Below, one piece after another: positions 1 to 9,832 of a stretch of DNA of 64,000 bases. A program made the position numbers and the translations under genes. The stretch's first letter is position 1. Every line of letters begins with the position of its first letter. This DNA comes from Erythrobacter sp. UBA1916 (GTDB lineage Bacteria > Pseudomonadota > Alphaproteobacteria > Sphingomonadales > Sphingomonadaceae), in contig DDFY01000011.1 in NCBI GenBank assembly GCA_002337385.1, positions 1 to 64,000 of the forward strand, in the 5' to 3' direction. The notes under the pieces were generated by a model. It ran no database searches. It had not been told where the DNA came from and saw nothing but the letters and a program-made list of their open reading frames with translations.

Positions 1-3000
1 ACGGCCAACGCCGTACTCCAGCGCGTGCTCACGCCGTTTCGCATTCGCGAGAGCGTGCGCGAGTTCAAGCCGGGCATCGAGATCGGGCGCGAAAGCCTAT
101 CGCTGCTGCTGCAGAAACAGGGCTACAGCCGGACCGACACGGTGATCGACAAGGGCGAATATGCAGTCCGCGGTTCGATCGTCGACATCTTTCCCAGCGG
201 CATGGACGAAGCGCTGCGGCTCGACTTCTTCGGCGACGAGCTGGAAAGCCTGCGCAGCTTCGATCCCAATACGCAGATGAGCACCGGCCGACTGGATAGC
301 CATCTCCTGCTCCCGGCAAGCGAAGCGCTGCTGGACGAAGACAGCATCAAGCGGTTCCGCAGCCGCTACCGCGAGATGTTCGGCGCCAATGCGACGCAGG
401 ATCCACTGTACGAGGCGGTCAGCGAAGGCCGCCGGCTGGCCGGCATGGAACACTGGTTGCCGCTGTTCGAGGACAAGCTGGCGACCTTGTTCGACCATCT
501 CGGCAAGGACGATCTGGTGGTGATCGACCAGGCGGCGCTCGCCGCCGCGGACGAGCGCGTGAAGGATGTGCGCGACTATTTCGACCAGCGCACCGCGATC
601 ACCGGTCAGGCGAAGGGCAATTATCGCCCGCTGCAGCCCGATGCGCTGTATATGTCGGCCGATGAACTGAAGGATGCACTGGCCGCTGCACCCGCACATC
701 GTGCGACGCCGTTCGACGAGCCGGAAAGCGACGGCGTGGTCGGCTTCGGCTTCCGGTCGGGCCGCGATTTCGCCCCCGAACGCGCGCGCGGCGACAATGT
801 CTATCCGGTGCTTGCCGATCATCTCAAAGCACTGTCCAAGGCCGGCAAGCGCCCGCTCCTGGCGGCCTATTCGAAGGGCAGCCGTTCGCGCATTGTCTCG
901 ATCCTCGAGGAAGCCGGCACGCCCGTGCAGATGGCGGAGAGCTGGCAGGATGCGCTCGGCCTGTCGGCCAAGGGCAAGCCTGCAGCCATGATCCTGCCGA
1001 TCGAAGCCAGCTTCGCCAATGACGAGATGGAGCTGCTGACCGAGCAGGACATTCTCGGCGACCGGCTGGTGCGGCGCAAGAAGAAGCGCAAGAGCGCCGA
1101 TGCCTTCCTGGCCGAACTGCAGGCGCTCAGCGTGGGCGATCTCATCGTCCACACCGAGCACGGGATCGGCAAATATCTCGGCCTCGAACCGATTGCGGTG
1201 GGCAAATCGAAGCACGACTGCGTGCAGCTCGAATACAAGGGCGGCGACAAGCTCTTCATCCCAGTCGAGAATATCGACGTGCTCAGTCGCTACGGCAGCA
1301 GCGAGGAAGCGGTCATGCTCGATCGGCTGGGCGGTGAGGCATGGCAGAAACGTCGTGCAAAGATGAAGGAGCGCATCCGCGAGATCGCGGGCGAATTGAT
1401 GCAGGTCGCTGCGCAGCGAGCGCTCAAGAAGGCCCCGGTCATCGAGGTCGAGGATGGCACCTACAACCAGTTCCTCGATCGCTTCCCGTGGGAAGAAACG
1501 GACGATCAGGAGCGCGCGATCGCCGATGTGCTGAGCGATCTCGAGAGCGGCAAGCCGATGGACCGCCTGGTCTGCGGCGACGTTGGCTTCGGCAAGACCG
1601 AGGTTGCGCTGCGGGCCGCTTTCGTGGCTGCCATGGCAGGCCAGCAGGTGGTAATGGTGGCCCCCACCACCCTGCTCGCGCGCCAGCACTATCAGAACTT
1701 CTGCGAGCGCTTTGCCGGGTTCCCGCTGCGCATCGGCCGCCTCTCGCGCCTGGTCGGGGCCAAGGAGGCGAAGGAAACGCGCGACGCGCTGGCGGCAGGC
1801 ACGATGGACGTGGTGATCGGCACCCACGCGATCCTGTCGAAGAACACCAGGTTCAAGAACCTCGGCCTCGTGCTGGTCGACGAGGAGCAGCGCTTCGGCG
1901 TCACCCACAAGGAAAAGCTCAAGCAGCTACGCGCCGACGTTCACGTGCTGACGCTGACGGCCACGCCGATCCCGCGCACCTTGCAGATGGCGATGAGCGG
2001 GCTGCGCGAACTCTCCACCATCCAGACCCCGCCGGTCGACCGCCTCGCGGTGCGGACCTACGTGATGGAATGGGACGAGATGGTGGTGCGCGAGGCGCTG
2101 CTGCGCGAACACCATCGCGGGGGGCAAAGCTTCATCGTCGTGCCGCGCATTTCGGACATGCCCGAGATCGAGGATTGGCTGCACAAGACCGTGCCCGAGG
2201 TGAAATATGTCACCGCACACGGCCAGATGGCAGCGGGCGAAATCGAGGAGCGCATGAGCGCGTTCTACGAGAAGAAGTACGATGTGCTGCTCTCGACCAC
2301 GATCGTCGAAAGCGGGCTCGACCTGCCGAGCGCCAACACCATCATCATCCACCGCGCCGACCGCTTCGGCCTCGCCCAGCTATACCAGCTGCGCGGGCGC
2401 GTGGGCCGCTCGAAAATCCGCGCCTATGCTTATCTCACCACGGCCGAGAACACCGCGCTTTCGGAAGTGGCGGAGAAGCGGCTCAAGGTGCTGGGCGATC
2501 TCGATTCGCTTGGCGCTGGCTTCCAGCTTGCCAGCCACGATCTCGACATTCGCGGCGCGGGCAACCTGCTCGGCGACGAGCAATCGGGTCATATCCGCGA
2601 GGTCGGCTTCGAGCTGTACCAGTCGATGCTGGAAGACGCGATCCTCGCGGCCAAGGCGGGCGATGTCGGGCTGGAGCGTGACAGCAGCGGCCTCTCCCCG
2701 CAGATCACTGTCGATGCGCCGATCATGATTCCGGAAGACTATGTGCCCGATCTCGCCGTGCGCATGGCGCTTTACCGCCGCCTCAACCAGGCCGAGAACA
2801 AGGGCGACCTCGACGCTATGGCCGCCGAGATGATCGACCGCTTCGGCGACCTGCCCGCGCCGACCAAGAACCTCATTCGCCTGATCGAGATCAAGCAGCA
2901 GGCCATCGGCGCCAACATCGCCAAGATCGACGTGGGCGCGCGCGGCACGCTGGTCACCTTCCACAATGACGACTTCGCCGACCCCGCTGGTCTGCTCGCC

Positions 3001-3156
3001 TATGTCGAGCGCCTGCAAGGCACCGCCCGTCTGCGGCCCGACATGAAGCTCGTGATCGAGCGCGCCTGGGGCAATCCGGAAAGCAGGCTTAACGGGCTGT
3101 TCCAGCTGACCAAGGGCCTAAGCGGGATCGCCCGCAAGGCGGCGAAGAAGGGTTAG
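1..3156 (+). CDS. mfd: Transcription-repair coupling factor Mfd (5' end cut by window edge)
   Basis: Mfd is a DNA translocase that removes RNA polymerase stalled at lesions and recruits the UvrABC excision machinery. The reading frame is open from base 1, so the N-terminus (roughly 100 residues of a usual 1,150-1,170) lies outside the window. Visible in order are the UvrB-homology region with a GEYAVRGSIVDIFP stretch, a CarD-like RNA polymerase interaction domain beginning VGDLIVHTEHGIGKYLG, the superfamily 2 helicase core with Walker A GDVGFGKTE and a DEEQ box, the helicase C-terminal domain with QLRGRVGRS, and the C-terminal TRCF domain. The TAG stop overlaps the stop of the convergent acetyltransferase gene by 3 bases. 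Identification is secure. Confidence 0.97.
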   Translation, partial: TANAVLQRVLTPFRIRESVREFKPGIEIGRESLSLLLQKQGYSRTDTVIDKGEYAVRGSIVDIFPSGMDEALRLDFFGDELESLRSFDPNTQMSTGRLDSHLLLPASEALLDEDSIKRFRSRYREMFGANATQDPLYEAVSEGRRLAGMEHWLPLFEDKLATLFDHLGKDDLVVIDQAALAAADERVKDVRDYFDQRTAITGQAKGNYRPLQPDALYMSADELKDALAAAPAHRATPFDEPESDGVVGFGFRSGRDFAPERARGDNVYPVLADHLKALSKAGKRPLLAAYSKGSRSRIVSILEEAGTPVQMAESWQDALGLSAKGKPAAMILPIEASFANDEMELLTEQDILGDRLVRRKKKRKSADAFLAELQALSVGDLIVHTEHGIGKYLGLEPIAVGKSKHDCVQLEYKGGDKLFIPVENIDVLSRYGSSEEAVMLDRLGGEAWQKRRAKMKERIREIAGELMQVAAQRALKKAPVIEVEDGTYNQFLDRFPWEETDDQERAIADVLSDLESGKPMDRLVCGDVGFGKTEVALRAAFVAAMAGQQVVMVAPTTLLARQHYQNFCERFAGFPLRIGRLSRLVGAKEAKETRDALAAGTMDVVIGTHAILSKNTRFKNLGLVLVDEEQRFGVTHKEKLKQLRADVHVLTLTATPIPRTLQMAMSGLRELSTIQTPPVDRLAVRTYVMEWDEMVVREALLREHHRGGQSFIVVPRISDMPEIEDWLHKTVPEVKYVTAHGQMAAGEIEERMSAFYEKKYDVLLSTTIVESGLDLPSANTIIIHRADRFGLAQLYQLRGRVGRSKIRAYAYLTTAENTALSEVAEKRLKVLGDLDSLGAGFQLASHDLDIRGAGNLLGDEQSGHIREVGFELYQSMLEDAILAAKAGDVGLERDSSGLSPQITVDAPIMIPEDYVPDLAVRMALYRRLNQAENKGDLDAMAAEMIDRFGDLPAPTKNLIRLIEIKQQAIGANIAKIDVGARGTLVTFHNDDFADPAGLLAYVERLQGTARLRPDMKLVIERAWGNPESRLNGLFQLTKGLSGIARKAAKKG

Positions 3157-3821
3157 GTCGGCTTTACCGCACGCAGGGCCGCGATATCGGCACCGGCGAT
3201 CGCCTTGAAGTTCGTGCTGATCACGTCTGCAGGCCAATCCCACCAGGCGATGTCCAGCAGTGCGGCAACCGTTTCCGCATCGTAACGCGCCTTGACCTCG
3301 CGCGCGGGATTGCCACCCGCCACTGTGTAAGGCGCAACGTCCTTCACCACCACGGCCCCGGCCGAGATGATCGCCCCGTCACCGATGGTGACACCCGGCA
3401 TGATGATGGCATTCATGCCGATCCACACGTCATTGCCGATTACCGTGTCGCCCTTGCGATCGGGCAGGTCCATCAACTTGACCACGTCGGCCATCTCCAT
3501 GCTGCTATCGAGCATGAAGTTGGCGAAGGGATAGGTCGAAAAACCGCTGGTGTCATGGTTGGCCGAGCTGGTGATGATCCGTACGCCGTGGGCGATCTGG
3601 CAGAACTTGCCGATCACCAGCTTCTCCTTGCTCGGCGGATAGATGTACGGCGCGAGGAACGCCGCGTAGTCGTCAAGCACCTCAAGGTGGCCGAAATAGG
3701 TGAAGTCGCCGATCTCGATGCGCGGGTGGTCGATCACCTGGTTAAGATGAACGACGGTCTTCACCTCCGTACCGTCAGGCAAGACCATCGGGTATTTCTG
3801 GCTGGCGTCGAGCGATCGCAT
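3153..3821 (-). CDS. CatB/Vat-like xenobiotic O-acetyltransferase (left-handed beta-helix)
   Basis: A 222-residue acetyl-CoA-dependent O-acetyltransferase of the hexapeptide-repeat XAT class, which form trimeric left-handed beta-helices. Visible features are isoleucine/valine-spaced hexapeptides (IGKFCQIAHG, IGNDVWIGMNAIIMPGVTIGDGAIISAGAVV), the catalytic-histidine segment SSANHDT followed by FSTYPF as in CatB and Vat enzymes, and the AGGNPAREV closing motif. I chose the ATG at 3821 because an AAGGA Shine-Dalgarno lies just before it; the TTG at 3839 sits upstream of that site. The natural acceptor is unknown. Membership in this class alone does not show antibiotic resistance, since many chromosomal members act on sugars or other metabolites. 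It converges on mfd and shares stop-codon bases with it. Confidence 0.88.
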   Translation of the reverse strand: MRSLDASQKYPMVLPDGTEVKTVVHLNQVIDHPRIEIGDFTYFGHLEVLDDYAAFLAPYIYPPSKEKLVIGKFCQIAHGVRIITSSANHDTSGFSTYPFANFMLDSSMEMADVVKLMDLPDRKGDTVIGNDVWIGMNAIIMPGVTIGDGAIISAGAVVVKDVAPYTVAGGNPAREVKARYDAETVAALLDIAWWDWPADVISTNFKAIAGADIAALRAVKPT

Positions 3822-3867
3822 GGCAGTTCCTTCTGGCAAACAACAAACAGGCGCACGCCCCTAGCCA

Positions 3868-5169
3868 TCAGCCCCCGCTAAAGGAAGCCAGTTCGCTTGC
3901 AGTCATAGGCCGGGCACCAAGGAAGCCCTGCCACTTCACACAACCCTCGGCCGACACAATCAGCTTTTGCGCCGGATTCTCCACGCCCTCAGCCACGACA
4001 TAGAGATCGAGCGCACGCGCCATTGCGACGATCCCGCGCAACACCGCCAGGTCGCGCGTATCTTCAGCGAGGTTCTCGATCATCGAGCGGTCAAGCTTCA
4101 GGCCGGTCAGTGGCAGCATGGTGAGATAGCGAAAGTTACAGAAGCCCGCGCCAAAGTCGTCGAGCACGATCTGCATCCCGCGATCAGCCAGCTCCTGCAG
4201 CCGCTGCGCCGAACGGTCCAGTTCGATCACCAGTGCCTGTTCGGTGATTTCCAGGATAACCCGCTCGGGCGCTATGCCCGCTTCGCTCGCCGTATCGGCA
4301 AGCACCGTGGCAAAATCGCTAGTGGCGAGGTCCGCGCTGGTAACGTTAAGCGAAATATTCAGATGCGGGGGCCATTCCCGTGCCCCGAGAAGCGCCTTGC
4401 GCACGATATGGCGCGAGAGCTGGCCGATGTGATCGGCCCGCTCGGCAATGGCCAACATGGCACTCGGGCCAATCCGGCCAAGCGTGGGATGTTCCCAACG
4501 CGCGAGCGCCTCCGCGCCGACCATCGCGCCGGTCCGGGAACAGAACTGCGGCTGATAGACGATACTGATCTCATCCCGGCCAAGCGCGCCGATCAGGTCG
4601 GCTTCGAGTTCGTGCGCGCTGCGGCCAGGCAAAGAGCGCGTGCCGTCGACCCAGCAGAACCGTTTGCCCGGATTATGCCGTCCGCTTTCCAGTGCCTCGC
4701 CGAGCCGCGTGACCATTCGTTCCGGGCTTTCGCCAGCGACAGCGCGCAACAGCGCCATGCGCGGCCACAGCCGGACCGGCGCGGGTGCTTCGATGCTGGC
4801 AAGCGGGCGCGCAATGTCGAGAGCAAGCTCTTCGGCCAACCATTGCCAGCGCTCGCGGCTGGCAGCTTCCATCGCCGCAATAAGAAAGGTGCTGCCAGTG
4901 ACGCGGGCGACCAGCCACTCATGGCCGAACTCGGCCCGGGCAAAGGCGGCAATGCGGCCCGCGACCTCGACCAAGGCGCGATCGCCCGCCACTTCGCCGT
5001 AGGCGAGGTTCACGGCGGAGAAGCGCTTCAAGGATAGCAGCATGGCGTGGATCGGGGCAACCTGCCCGGGGTCGGCGCCTGTTTGCCATTCGCCGAGCTG
5101 CTGCAGGGCGGCCTTCGCATTGCACACCCCGGTCAGCGGGTCATGACACTCGGTCTCATGTCTTTCCAT
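3868..5169 (-). CDS. c-di-GMP phosphodiesterase (degenerate GGDEF plus EAL)
   Basis: A 433-residue cytoplasmic protein with an N-terminal GGDEF-like domain (about residues 10-165) and a C-terminal EAL domain (about 180-433). EAL domains hydrolyse cyclic di-GMP to pGpG, affecting motility, adhesion and cell cycle. The EAL part keeps the expected metal and catalytic residues: EALAR, HLNISLN, ILEITE, DDFGAGF, LKLDRS and VVAEGVE, so it is probably active. The GGDEF signature is replaced by TGSTF, which argues against cyclase activity and leaves a possible GTP-sensing role. No transmembrane segment or sensor domain is visible. It is divergent from nadK. The ATG at 5169 has a GGGGG purine tract upstream. 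Confidence 0.9.
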   Translation of the reverse strand: MERHETECHDPLTGVCNAKAALQQLGEWQTGADPGQVAPIHAMLLSLKRFSAVNLAYGEVAGDRALVEVAGRIAAFARAEFGHEWLVARVTGSTFLIAAMEAASRERWQWLAEELALDIARPLASIEAPAPVRLWPRMALLRAVAGESPERMVTRLGEALESGRHNPGKRFCWVDGTRSLPGRSAHELEADLIGALGRDEISIVYQPQFCSRTGAMVGAEALARWEHPTLGRIGPSAMLAIAERADHIGQLSRHIVRKALLGAREWPPHLNISLNVTSADLATSDFATVLADTASEAGIAPERVILEITEQALVIELDRSAQRLQELADRGMQIVLDDFGAGFCNFRYLTMLPLTGLKLDRSMIENLAEDTRDLAVLRGIVAMARALDLYVVAEGVENPAQKLIVSAEGCVKWQGFLGARPMTASELASFSGG

Positions 5170-5280
5170 CGACCGCCCCCTGCGCCATCTCGGCGCGAAA
5201 TGCCCGCCCGCAATTGCATACGTTGCAAATCGGGACGGCGGTTCATACTACAGCGGCGGCATTTCCGCGGGGACCCTTTA

Positions 5281-6066
5281 ATGGCCGAGCACGAATACAC
5301 CAAGCTGGCGCTGCTCCATTCGGAGACCGAACGCGCCCAGGCGGCCGCGCGAGACCTGAGCGAAAAGGTCACGTTCGTGCCGGTGGAAGAGGCAGACTGC
5401 GTGGTCGCGCTGGGCGGTGACGGCTCGATGCTCGACGCCCTGCACCACATGCTCGACACCGGGCGCAAGCTCCCGGTCTATGGAGTGAACCTCGGCACGG
5501 TCGGCTTCCTGATGAACCGCTGGCACGGCGCCAGCAGCCTTGCCGAGCACATCAACCGCGCCAAGAAGATGCGCGTGTCTCCGCTAAGCATGACCGCCAC
5601 CACCCAGAGCGGTGAGACCACATCTTATTACGCGATCAACGAGGTCAGCCTGCTGCGCGAAACGCGCCAGACCGCCAAGATCGAGATTTCCGTGAACGAG
5701 CGCGTGCGCATTCCAGAATTGGTCGGCGATGGCGTGCTGCTCGCCACCCCCGTCGGTTCGACGGCCTACAACCTGTCGGCCAACGGTCCGATCCTCCCGC
5801 TCGATTCGCAGATGCTCGCTCTGACACCGATCAGCCCCTTCCGTCCGCGCCGCTGGTCGGGCGCGATCCTGCCCGACTGGATGACCGTCACCTTCCGCGT
5901 CAACGAACCAGCCAAGCGGCCAGTGGCGGTCGTGGCGGACCAGAAGGAAGTGCGCGACGTGGCCGAGGTGAAGGTGGCTATCGCGCGCGACAAGGAGATG
6001 ATCATGCTGTTCGATCCCGGTCAGGCGCTCGATGAACGGATCGTCTCGGAGCAGTTTGCGCACTAG
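5281..6066 (+). CDS. nadK: NAD kinase
   Basis: A 261-residue NAD kinase that phosphorylates NAD to NADP in the cytoplasm. The diagnostic GGDG motif occurs in VVALGGDGSML near residue 40, followed by VNLGTVGFLMN and the second conserved block GDGVLLATPVGSTAYNLSANGPI; these form the nucleotide-binding and catalytic core. The open frame extends back to 5047, but the upstream part has no family similarity and runs into the divergent EAL gene, so the ATG at 5281 (MAEHEYTKLALLHS) is the start; its Shine-Dalgarno is weak. Length is typical of the short alphaproteobacterial enzymes. It stands alone, followed by tRNA-Asn. Confidence 0.96.
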   Translation: MAEHEYTKLALLHSETERAQAAARDLSEKVTFVPVEEADCVVALGGDGSMLDALHHMLDTGRKLPVYGVNLGTVGFLMNRWHGASSLAEHINRAKKMRVSPLSMTATTQSGETTSYYAINEVSLLRETRQTAKIEISVNERVRIPELVGDGVLLATPVGSTAYNLSANGPILPLDSQMLALTPISPFRPRRWSGAILPDWMTVTFRVNEPAKRPVAVVADQKEVRDVAEVKVAIARDKEMIMLFDPGQALDERIVSEQFAH

Positions 6067-6165
6067 GCGTTGGGCCCGATTTCGACAGCTTCGTGAAATG
6101 AAGCAAATCACCCTCTTGCCAAACCGGAATCACCCCCATATAGGCCCTCACCTGCCTGAGGCTGC

Positions 6166-6240
6166 TCCCCGATAGCTCAGCGGTAGAGTAGGTGACTGTT
6201 AATCACTTGGCCGTAGGTTCGAATCCTACTCGGGGAGCCA
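6166..6240 (+). tRNA. tRNA-Asn (GTT)
   Basis: A cloverleaf can be drawn by eye. The acceptor arms TCCCCGA and TCGGGGA pair, the D-arm contains AGCTCAGCGGTAGAG, the anticodon loop CTGTTAA gives GTT (asparagine), and the T-arm contains GGTTCGAATCC. Discriminator G is followed by an encoded CCA at 6238-6240. Confidence 0.97.
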
Positions 6241-6388
6241 TTTTCCACTTCATATCAGTGCGATAACCCGCTTTGCGGGCACCCCTTCTGCGCCCGGTAT
6301 TACCTTTTGGCGAAAGTTTGCGCGTGGCCGCTTGCTTAAGGCGGCCAATCCTATCATCGTGTCCCTCACAACACGACAGGGAAGCCCG

Positions 6389-9031
6389 ATGATCCGCCAC
6401 ACCATTGTCCGCGCCGCTTTGCTCGGCGCTGCCAGCCTGCTTGCCGCCACCCCGCTTACCGCCCAGTCGCTTCTTCCCGGCACCTTCGATCCTGATATTC
6501 CCGAACTGCAGAGCGTCGTCGGCCATGTGCCCGGCGATGCCATCACCACACCCGCCGATGTCCTGCTCTATATGGAGACGCTGGCAGCAGCGGCTCCGGA
6601 CCGGGTTCGGCTGGTCGAATATGCGCAGAGCTGGGAAGGCCGTCCGCTGATCTATGCGGTGATCGCCAGCCCTGAAAACATGGCGCGGATCGACGCGATC
6701 AAGGCCGATATGGGCGAGCTTGCCCGCGGCCTCGCCCCGGCAGAGGCAAGCGCCATTATCGAGCGCACGGTGCCCGTCACCTGGCTTTCCTACGGCGTTC
6801 ACGGCGACGAGATTTCCTCAACCGATGCCGCGCTTGCCCTTGCCTATCACCTGCTCGCCTCCGAGGGTGACGCCACGGTCGACACGATCCTTGCCAACAG
6901 CGTCGTCATCATCGACCCCTCGCAAAATCCCGATGGTCGCAACCGCTTCGTGCAAAGCTTCGTTGCCGCGAGTGGCCTGGAACCGCAGGCAGACCCCGAC
7001 ACCGCCGAGCACGACCAGCCTTGGCCCGGCGGGCGGGTCAATCACTACCTATTCGATCTCAACCGAGACTGGTTCGCGCTGACCCAGCCCGAAACGCGCG
7101 GCAAGGTCGCGTCCGTGCGCGATTGGCAGCCGGTGGTCTTCGTCGATGCCCACGAAATGGGCGGCGACAGCACCTACTTCATGCCGCCAGTGGCCAACCC
7201 CATCAATCCCAACATCACCTCCGGCCAGATCGCGGCGCAGCAACTGCTTGGCCGCAACAATGCAGCCGCGCTCGATGCCATCGGCCAGCCTTACTATACC
7301 CGTGAAGTCTACGACGCCTTCTATCCCGGCTACGGCGACAGCTGGCCCATGCTCAATGGCGCCATCGGCATGACCTTCGAGCAGGCGAGCGCGCGCGGGC
7401 TTGTTTACGAACGACCCGACGGCTCCGTGCTGTCCTATGGCGATGGGGTGCGCAACCATTTCACCACCACGCTGGCCACCGCCTACACCGTGGCCAGCAA
7501 CGCCCGCCGCTTTCTCTCGGACTACGCCGACTATCGCCGTAGCGCCGCCGATGGCGAAGCTGGACGCGGCACCTATGTGATCGATCTGGCCTCGCGCCGC
7601 TGGAATGCAGAGCAGCTCGGCCGCCGCCTCGCCTTGCAGGGCATTGCCGTGCAGCGGGTGGCCGGCCCTGCGAACGTCTGCGGCAAAAGCTATCCGCAAG
7701 GCTACCTTGCGGTGCCGCGCGAACAGGGCACTGGGCGGTTGGTGCGGTCATTGCTCGATGAACAGACCGACCTGCCCGCATTCTTCATCGCCGAGCAGGA
7801 GGATCGCCGCAACCGCGACCTGCCGCACGAGCTGTACGATTCAACCGCGTGGTCGCTTGGATTGATGTCGGGCGTCGACGTCTCGCTATGCGCCGATACC
7901 ACAGGTGGCACTGCATTGGCCGCCGACACTCCCCTGCCCGACCGCACCGAAGCGCCCGGCGCATTCGGCCTGGTCGTGCCCTGGAGCGACAGCGGGCAAG
8001 TCCGACTGGTGGCAGAAGCCCTGCGCGCGGGGCTGACCGGGCGTTCCAGCACGGAAGCTTTCTCCACCGGAGGCAGCACCTATCCGCGCGGCTCGGTCGT
8101 GTTCACCGCCGCGGCCAATCCTGGCAAGCTCGACGAGCTTAACGCGCTCGCCCGCACAATCGGTGCCGAGACGCGCGCGCTGGCCAGCGGTTGGGTCGAA
8201 GAAGGCCCCAACCTGGGTAGTGAATCGGTCGCCGTGCTCACCGCGCCGCGCATTGCGATGCTCTGGGACGACGGCGTGTCCGCGACTTCCGCCGGGGCGC
8301 TGCGTTATGTGATCGAGCAGCGGCTCGGGATGCCTGTCGCGCCTATCCGCACCGGACGTGTGAGCCGGGCCGACCTTGGCCACTACGACGTCCTAATCGT
8401 GCCCGATGGCAGCCCGGCCCGTGCACTCGGCGCCAGTGGCGTTGCGGCACTCGCCGACTTTGCCGAAGAGGGCGGCGTGCTCGTCGCCATCGGCCGGTCG
8501 ATCATGAACCTCAACCGAGGTGAAAACCCGCTGCTTGCCACCCGGCCCGAGGAAGCGGTCGCGGCGCAGAACGCCAAGGAGAAGCCATCAAGCGAAGGCT
8601 CTGTCGCGCCCGGCACCGATATTGCCAATCTGGCCGAATATCGCCGCATGATCGGCAATCCCGATGCCTTGCCCGACGTGCTGCCCGGGGCCTTGCTCAA
8701 TACCGCGATCGATCCCGACACGATCCTCTCGGCGGGCTACGAGGCAGGCCCCGTGGTCAATGCTAACGGCAACCTGATCTACACCCCGCTCGCGCGCGGA
8801 ACAGGGACCAATGCCGTGCGCTACGCCGCGCCCGACGATCTACTCGCCAGCGGTTATATCTGGAACGAGAACCGGCGGCAGATGGCATTCAAGCCCTACC
8901 TGATGGCGCAGGAGCGCGGTGATGGACTGGTGGTCGGCTTCGCGCAGGACCCGGCGACGCGCGGCTATCTCGATGGGCTCGACATGCTCATCGCGAACGC
9001 CGTGCTGCAGGCCCCGGCGCGCTACCGCTAG
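6389..9031 (+). CDS. Secreted M14-family zinc carboxypeptidase-like protein
   Basis: An 880-residue exported peptidase of the M14 (carboxypeptidase A-like) clan. The N-terminus MIRHTIVRAALLGAASLL plus ATPLTAQS is a typical Sec signal peptide. The catalytic domain occupies about residues 45-400: zinc ligands are visible in GVHGDE (HxxE) and FVDAHEMGGDS (third ligand), and a conserved MTFEQASARG lies where the catalytic glutamate is expected. The rest is a C-terminal region with a glutamine-amidotransferase-like look (YDVLIVPDGS), possibly structural. The ATG at 6389 is preceded by AGGGAAG; the frame is open further upstream to 6332 but that would remove the signal peptide. It probably trims peptides in the periplasm or outside the cell. 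It converges on the methyltransferase gene with a 4-base overlap. Confidence 0.88.
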   Translation: MIRHTIVRAALLGAASLLAATPLTAQSLLPGTFDPDIPELQSVVGHVPGDAITTPADVLLYMETLAAAAPDRVRLVEYAQSWEGRPLIYAVIASPENMARIDAIKADMGELARGLAPAEASAIIERTVPVTWLSYGVHGDEISSTDAALALAYHLLASEGDATVDTILANSVVIIDPSQNPDGRNRFVQSFVAASGLEPQADPDTAEHDQPWPGGRVNHYLFDLNRDWFALTQPETRGKVASVRDWQPVVFVDAHEMGGDSTYFMPPVANPINPNITSGQIAAQQLLGRNNAAALDAIGQPYYTREVYDAFYPGYGDSWPMLNGAIGMTFEQASARGLVYERPDGSVLSYGDGVRNHFTTTLATAYTVASNARRFLSDYADYRRSAADGEAGRGTYVIDLASRRWNAEQLGRRLALQGIAVQRVAGPANVCGKSYPQGYLAVPREQGTGRLVRSLLDEQTDLPAFFIAEQEDRRNRDLPHELYDSTAWSLGLMSGVDVSLCADTTGGTALAADTPLPDRTEAPGAFGLVVPWSDSGQVRLVAEALRAGLTGRSSTEAFSTGGSTYPRGSVVFTAAANPGKLDELNALARTIGAETRALASGWVEEGPNLGSESVAVLTAPRIAMLWDDGVSATSAGALRYVIEQRLGMPVAPIRTGRVSRADLGHYDVLIVPDGSPARALGASGVAALADFAEEGGVLVAIGRSIMNLNRGENPLLATRPEEAVAAQNAKEKPSSEGSVAPGTDIANLAEYRRMIGNPDALPDVLPGALLNTAIDPDTILSAGYEAGPVVNANGNLIYTPLARGTGTNAVRYAAPDDLLASGYIWNENRRQMAFKPYLMAQERGDGLVVGFAQDPATRGYLDGLDMLIANAVLQAPARYR

Positions 9032-9765
9032 TCGGGTTTGACGAAGCGCAGGGCAAACTTTGCGCTGGTCGGCTCGGCTTCGCGCGGGCTCACCGTCATC
9101 GGATCGGCCGGATTGGCGAGCAAGTCGCTGGTCGCTTCGAGCAGCATCCCGGCCTCGGTCACCTGAGCGATGACCGCCATCGGGTCGATCCGGTGAATGG
9201 TCGACGTGGCCGAAAGGCCGGTGCCGGGTGCCGCGTGATCTTCGACAAAGTATATCCCGCCGGGCTTCAGCGCTTCCACCACCGCCGCATTCACGGTCGC
9301 CACGTCGCCATTGGCGAGATCGTGGTAATTCTCCGTCGTCCAAAACAGGTCGACCGGCTCGGGCAAGGCCAGCGTGGCATAGTCGTCGACCACCACCACC
9401 TCGACATTGCCATACTCGGAGGCGATTGCGTTGATTGCATCGAGCCCACCGGGACGACTAGCAAAGAAGTCGGGCATCAGGGCATAGACCTTGCCTTCCA
9501 CGCCAACGCTGGCCGCAAGCACGCGCGTGTAATAGCCGCCACCGGGTGCGATTTCGGCCACTGTCATGCCGGGCACGACCCCGGCAAATTCGACGATATC
9601 AGCAGGCTTGCGCAGCGCATCGCGCGCAGTGTCGTCATCAGGACGGCGATCATCGGCAACGGCCATTGCAATTGCGACTGCGGGATCGTCAGGATGCTGC
9701 GCGAATGCGGGCATAGCGCTGGATAGCAGGAGGGCGGCGAGGCTGGCGCTGAACATAGGTTTCAT
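9028..9765 (-). CDS. Predicted methyltransferase with signal peptide
   Basis: A 245-residue protein beginning with a clear signal peptide (MKPMFSASLAALLLSSAMPAFA, cleavage expected after AFA), followed by a class I methyltransferase-like fold. The SAM-binding glycine loop is visible as VAEIAPGGGYYTRVLAASVG, and a later acidic strand reads NVEVVVVDDYATLALPEPVDLF. It resembles the family annotated as predicted methyltransferase with an export signal. Substrate unknown. Export is odd because SAM is cytoplasmic, so the fold may have been re-used for another role. The ATG at 9765 has an AGGGAG site 9 bases upstream. It shares a CTAG overlap at its stop with the convergent M14 peptidase. Confidence 0.8.
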   Translation of the reverse strand: MKPMFSASLAALLLSSAMPAFAQHPDDPAVAIAMAVADDRRPDDDTARDALRKPADIVEFAGVVPGMTVAEIAPGGGYYTRVLAASVGVEGKVYALMPDFFASRPGGLDAINAIASEYGNVEVVVVDDYATLALPEPVDLFWTTENYHDLANGDVATVNAAVVEALKPGGIYFVEDHAAPGTGLSATSTIHRIDPMAVIAQVTEAGMLLEATSDLLANPADPMTVSPREAEPTSAKFALRFVKPD

Positions 9766-9832
9766 AGAGGGGCTCCCTTGGCAGTCGCGCGAAGCTACCG
9801 GTGGCTACCGCCAAGACAAGCTACAAATTCTA

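Noticed and set aside
3153..3821. Chloramphenicol resistance call for the CatB-like gene
   Set aside because: The XAT fold acts on many acceptors; nothing mobile surrounds the gene.
5047..5280. N-terminal extension of NAD kinase
   Set aside because: It covers the divergent EAL gene start and has no similarity; the MAEHEY start fits the family.
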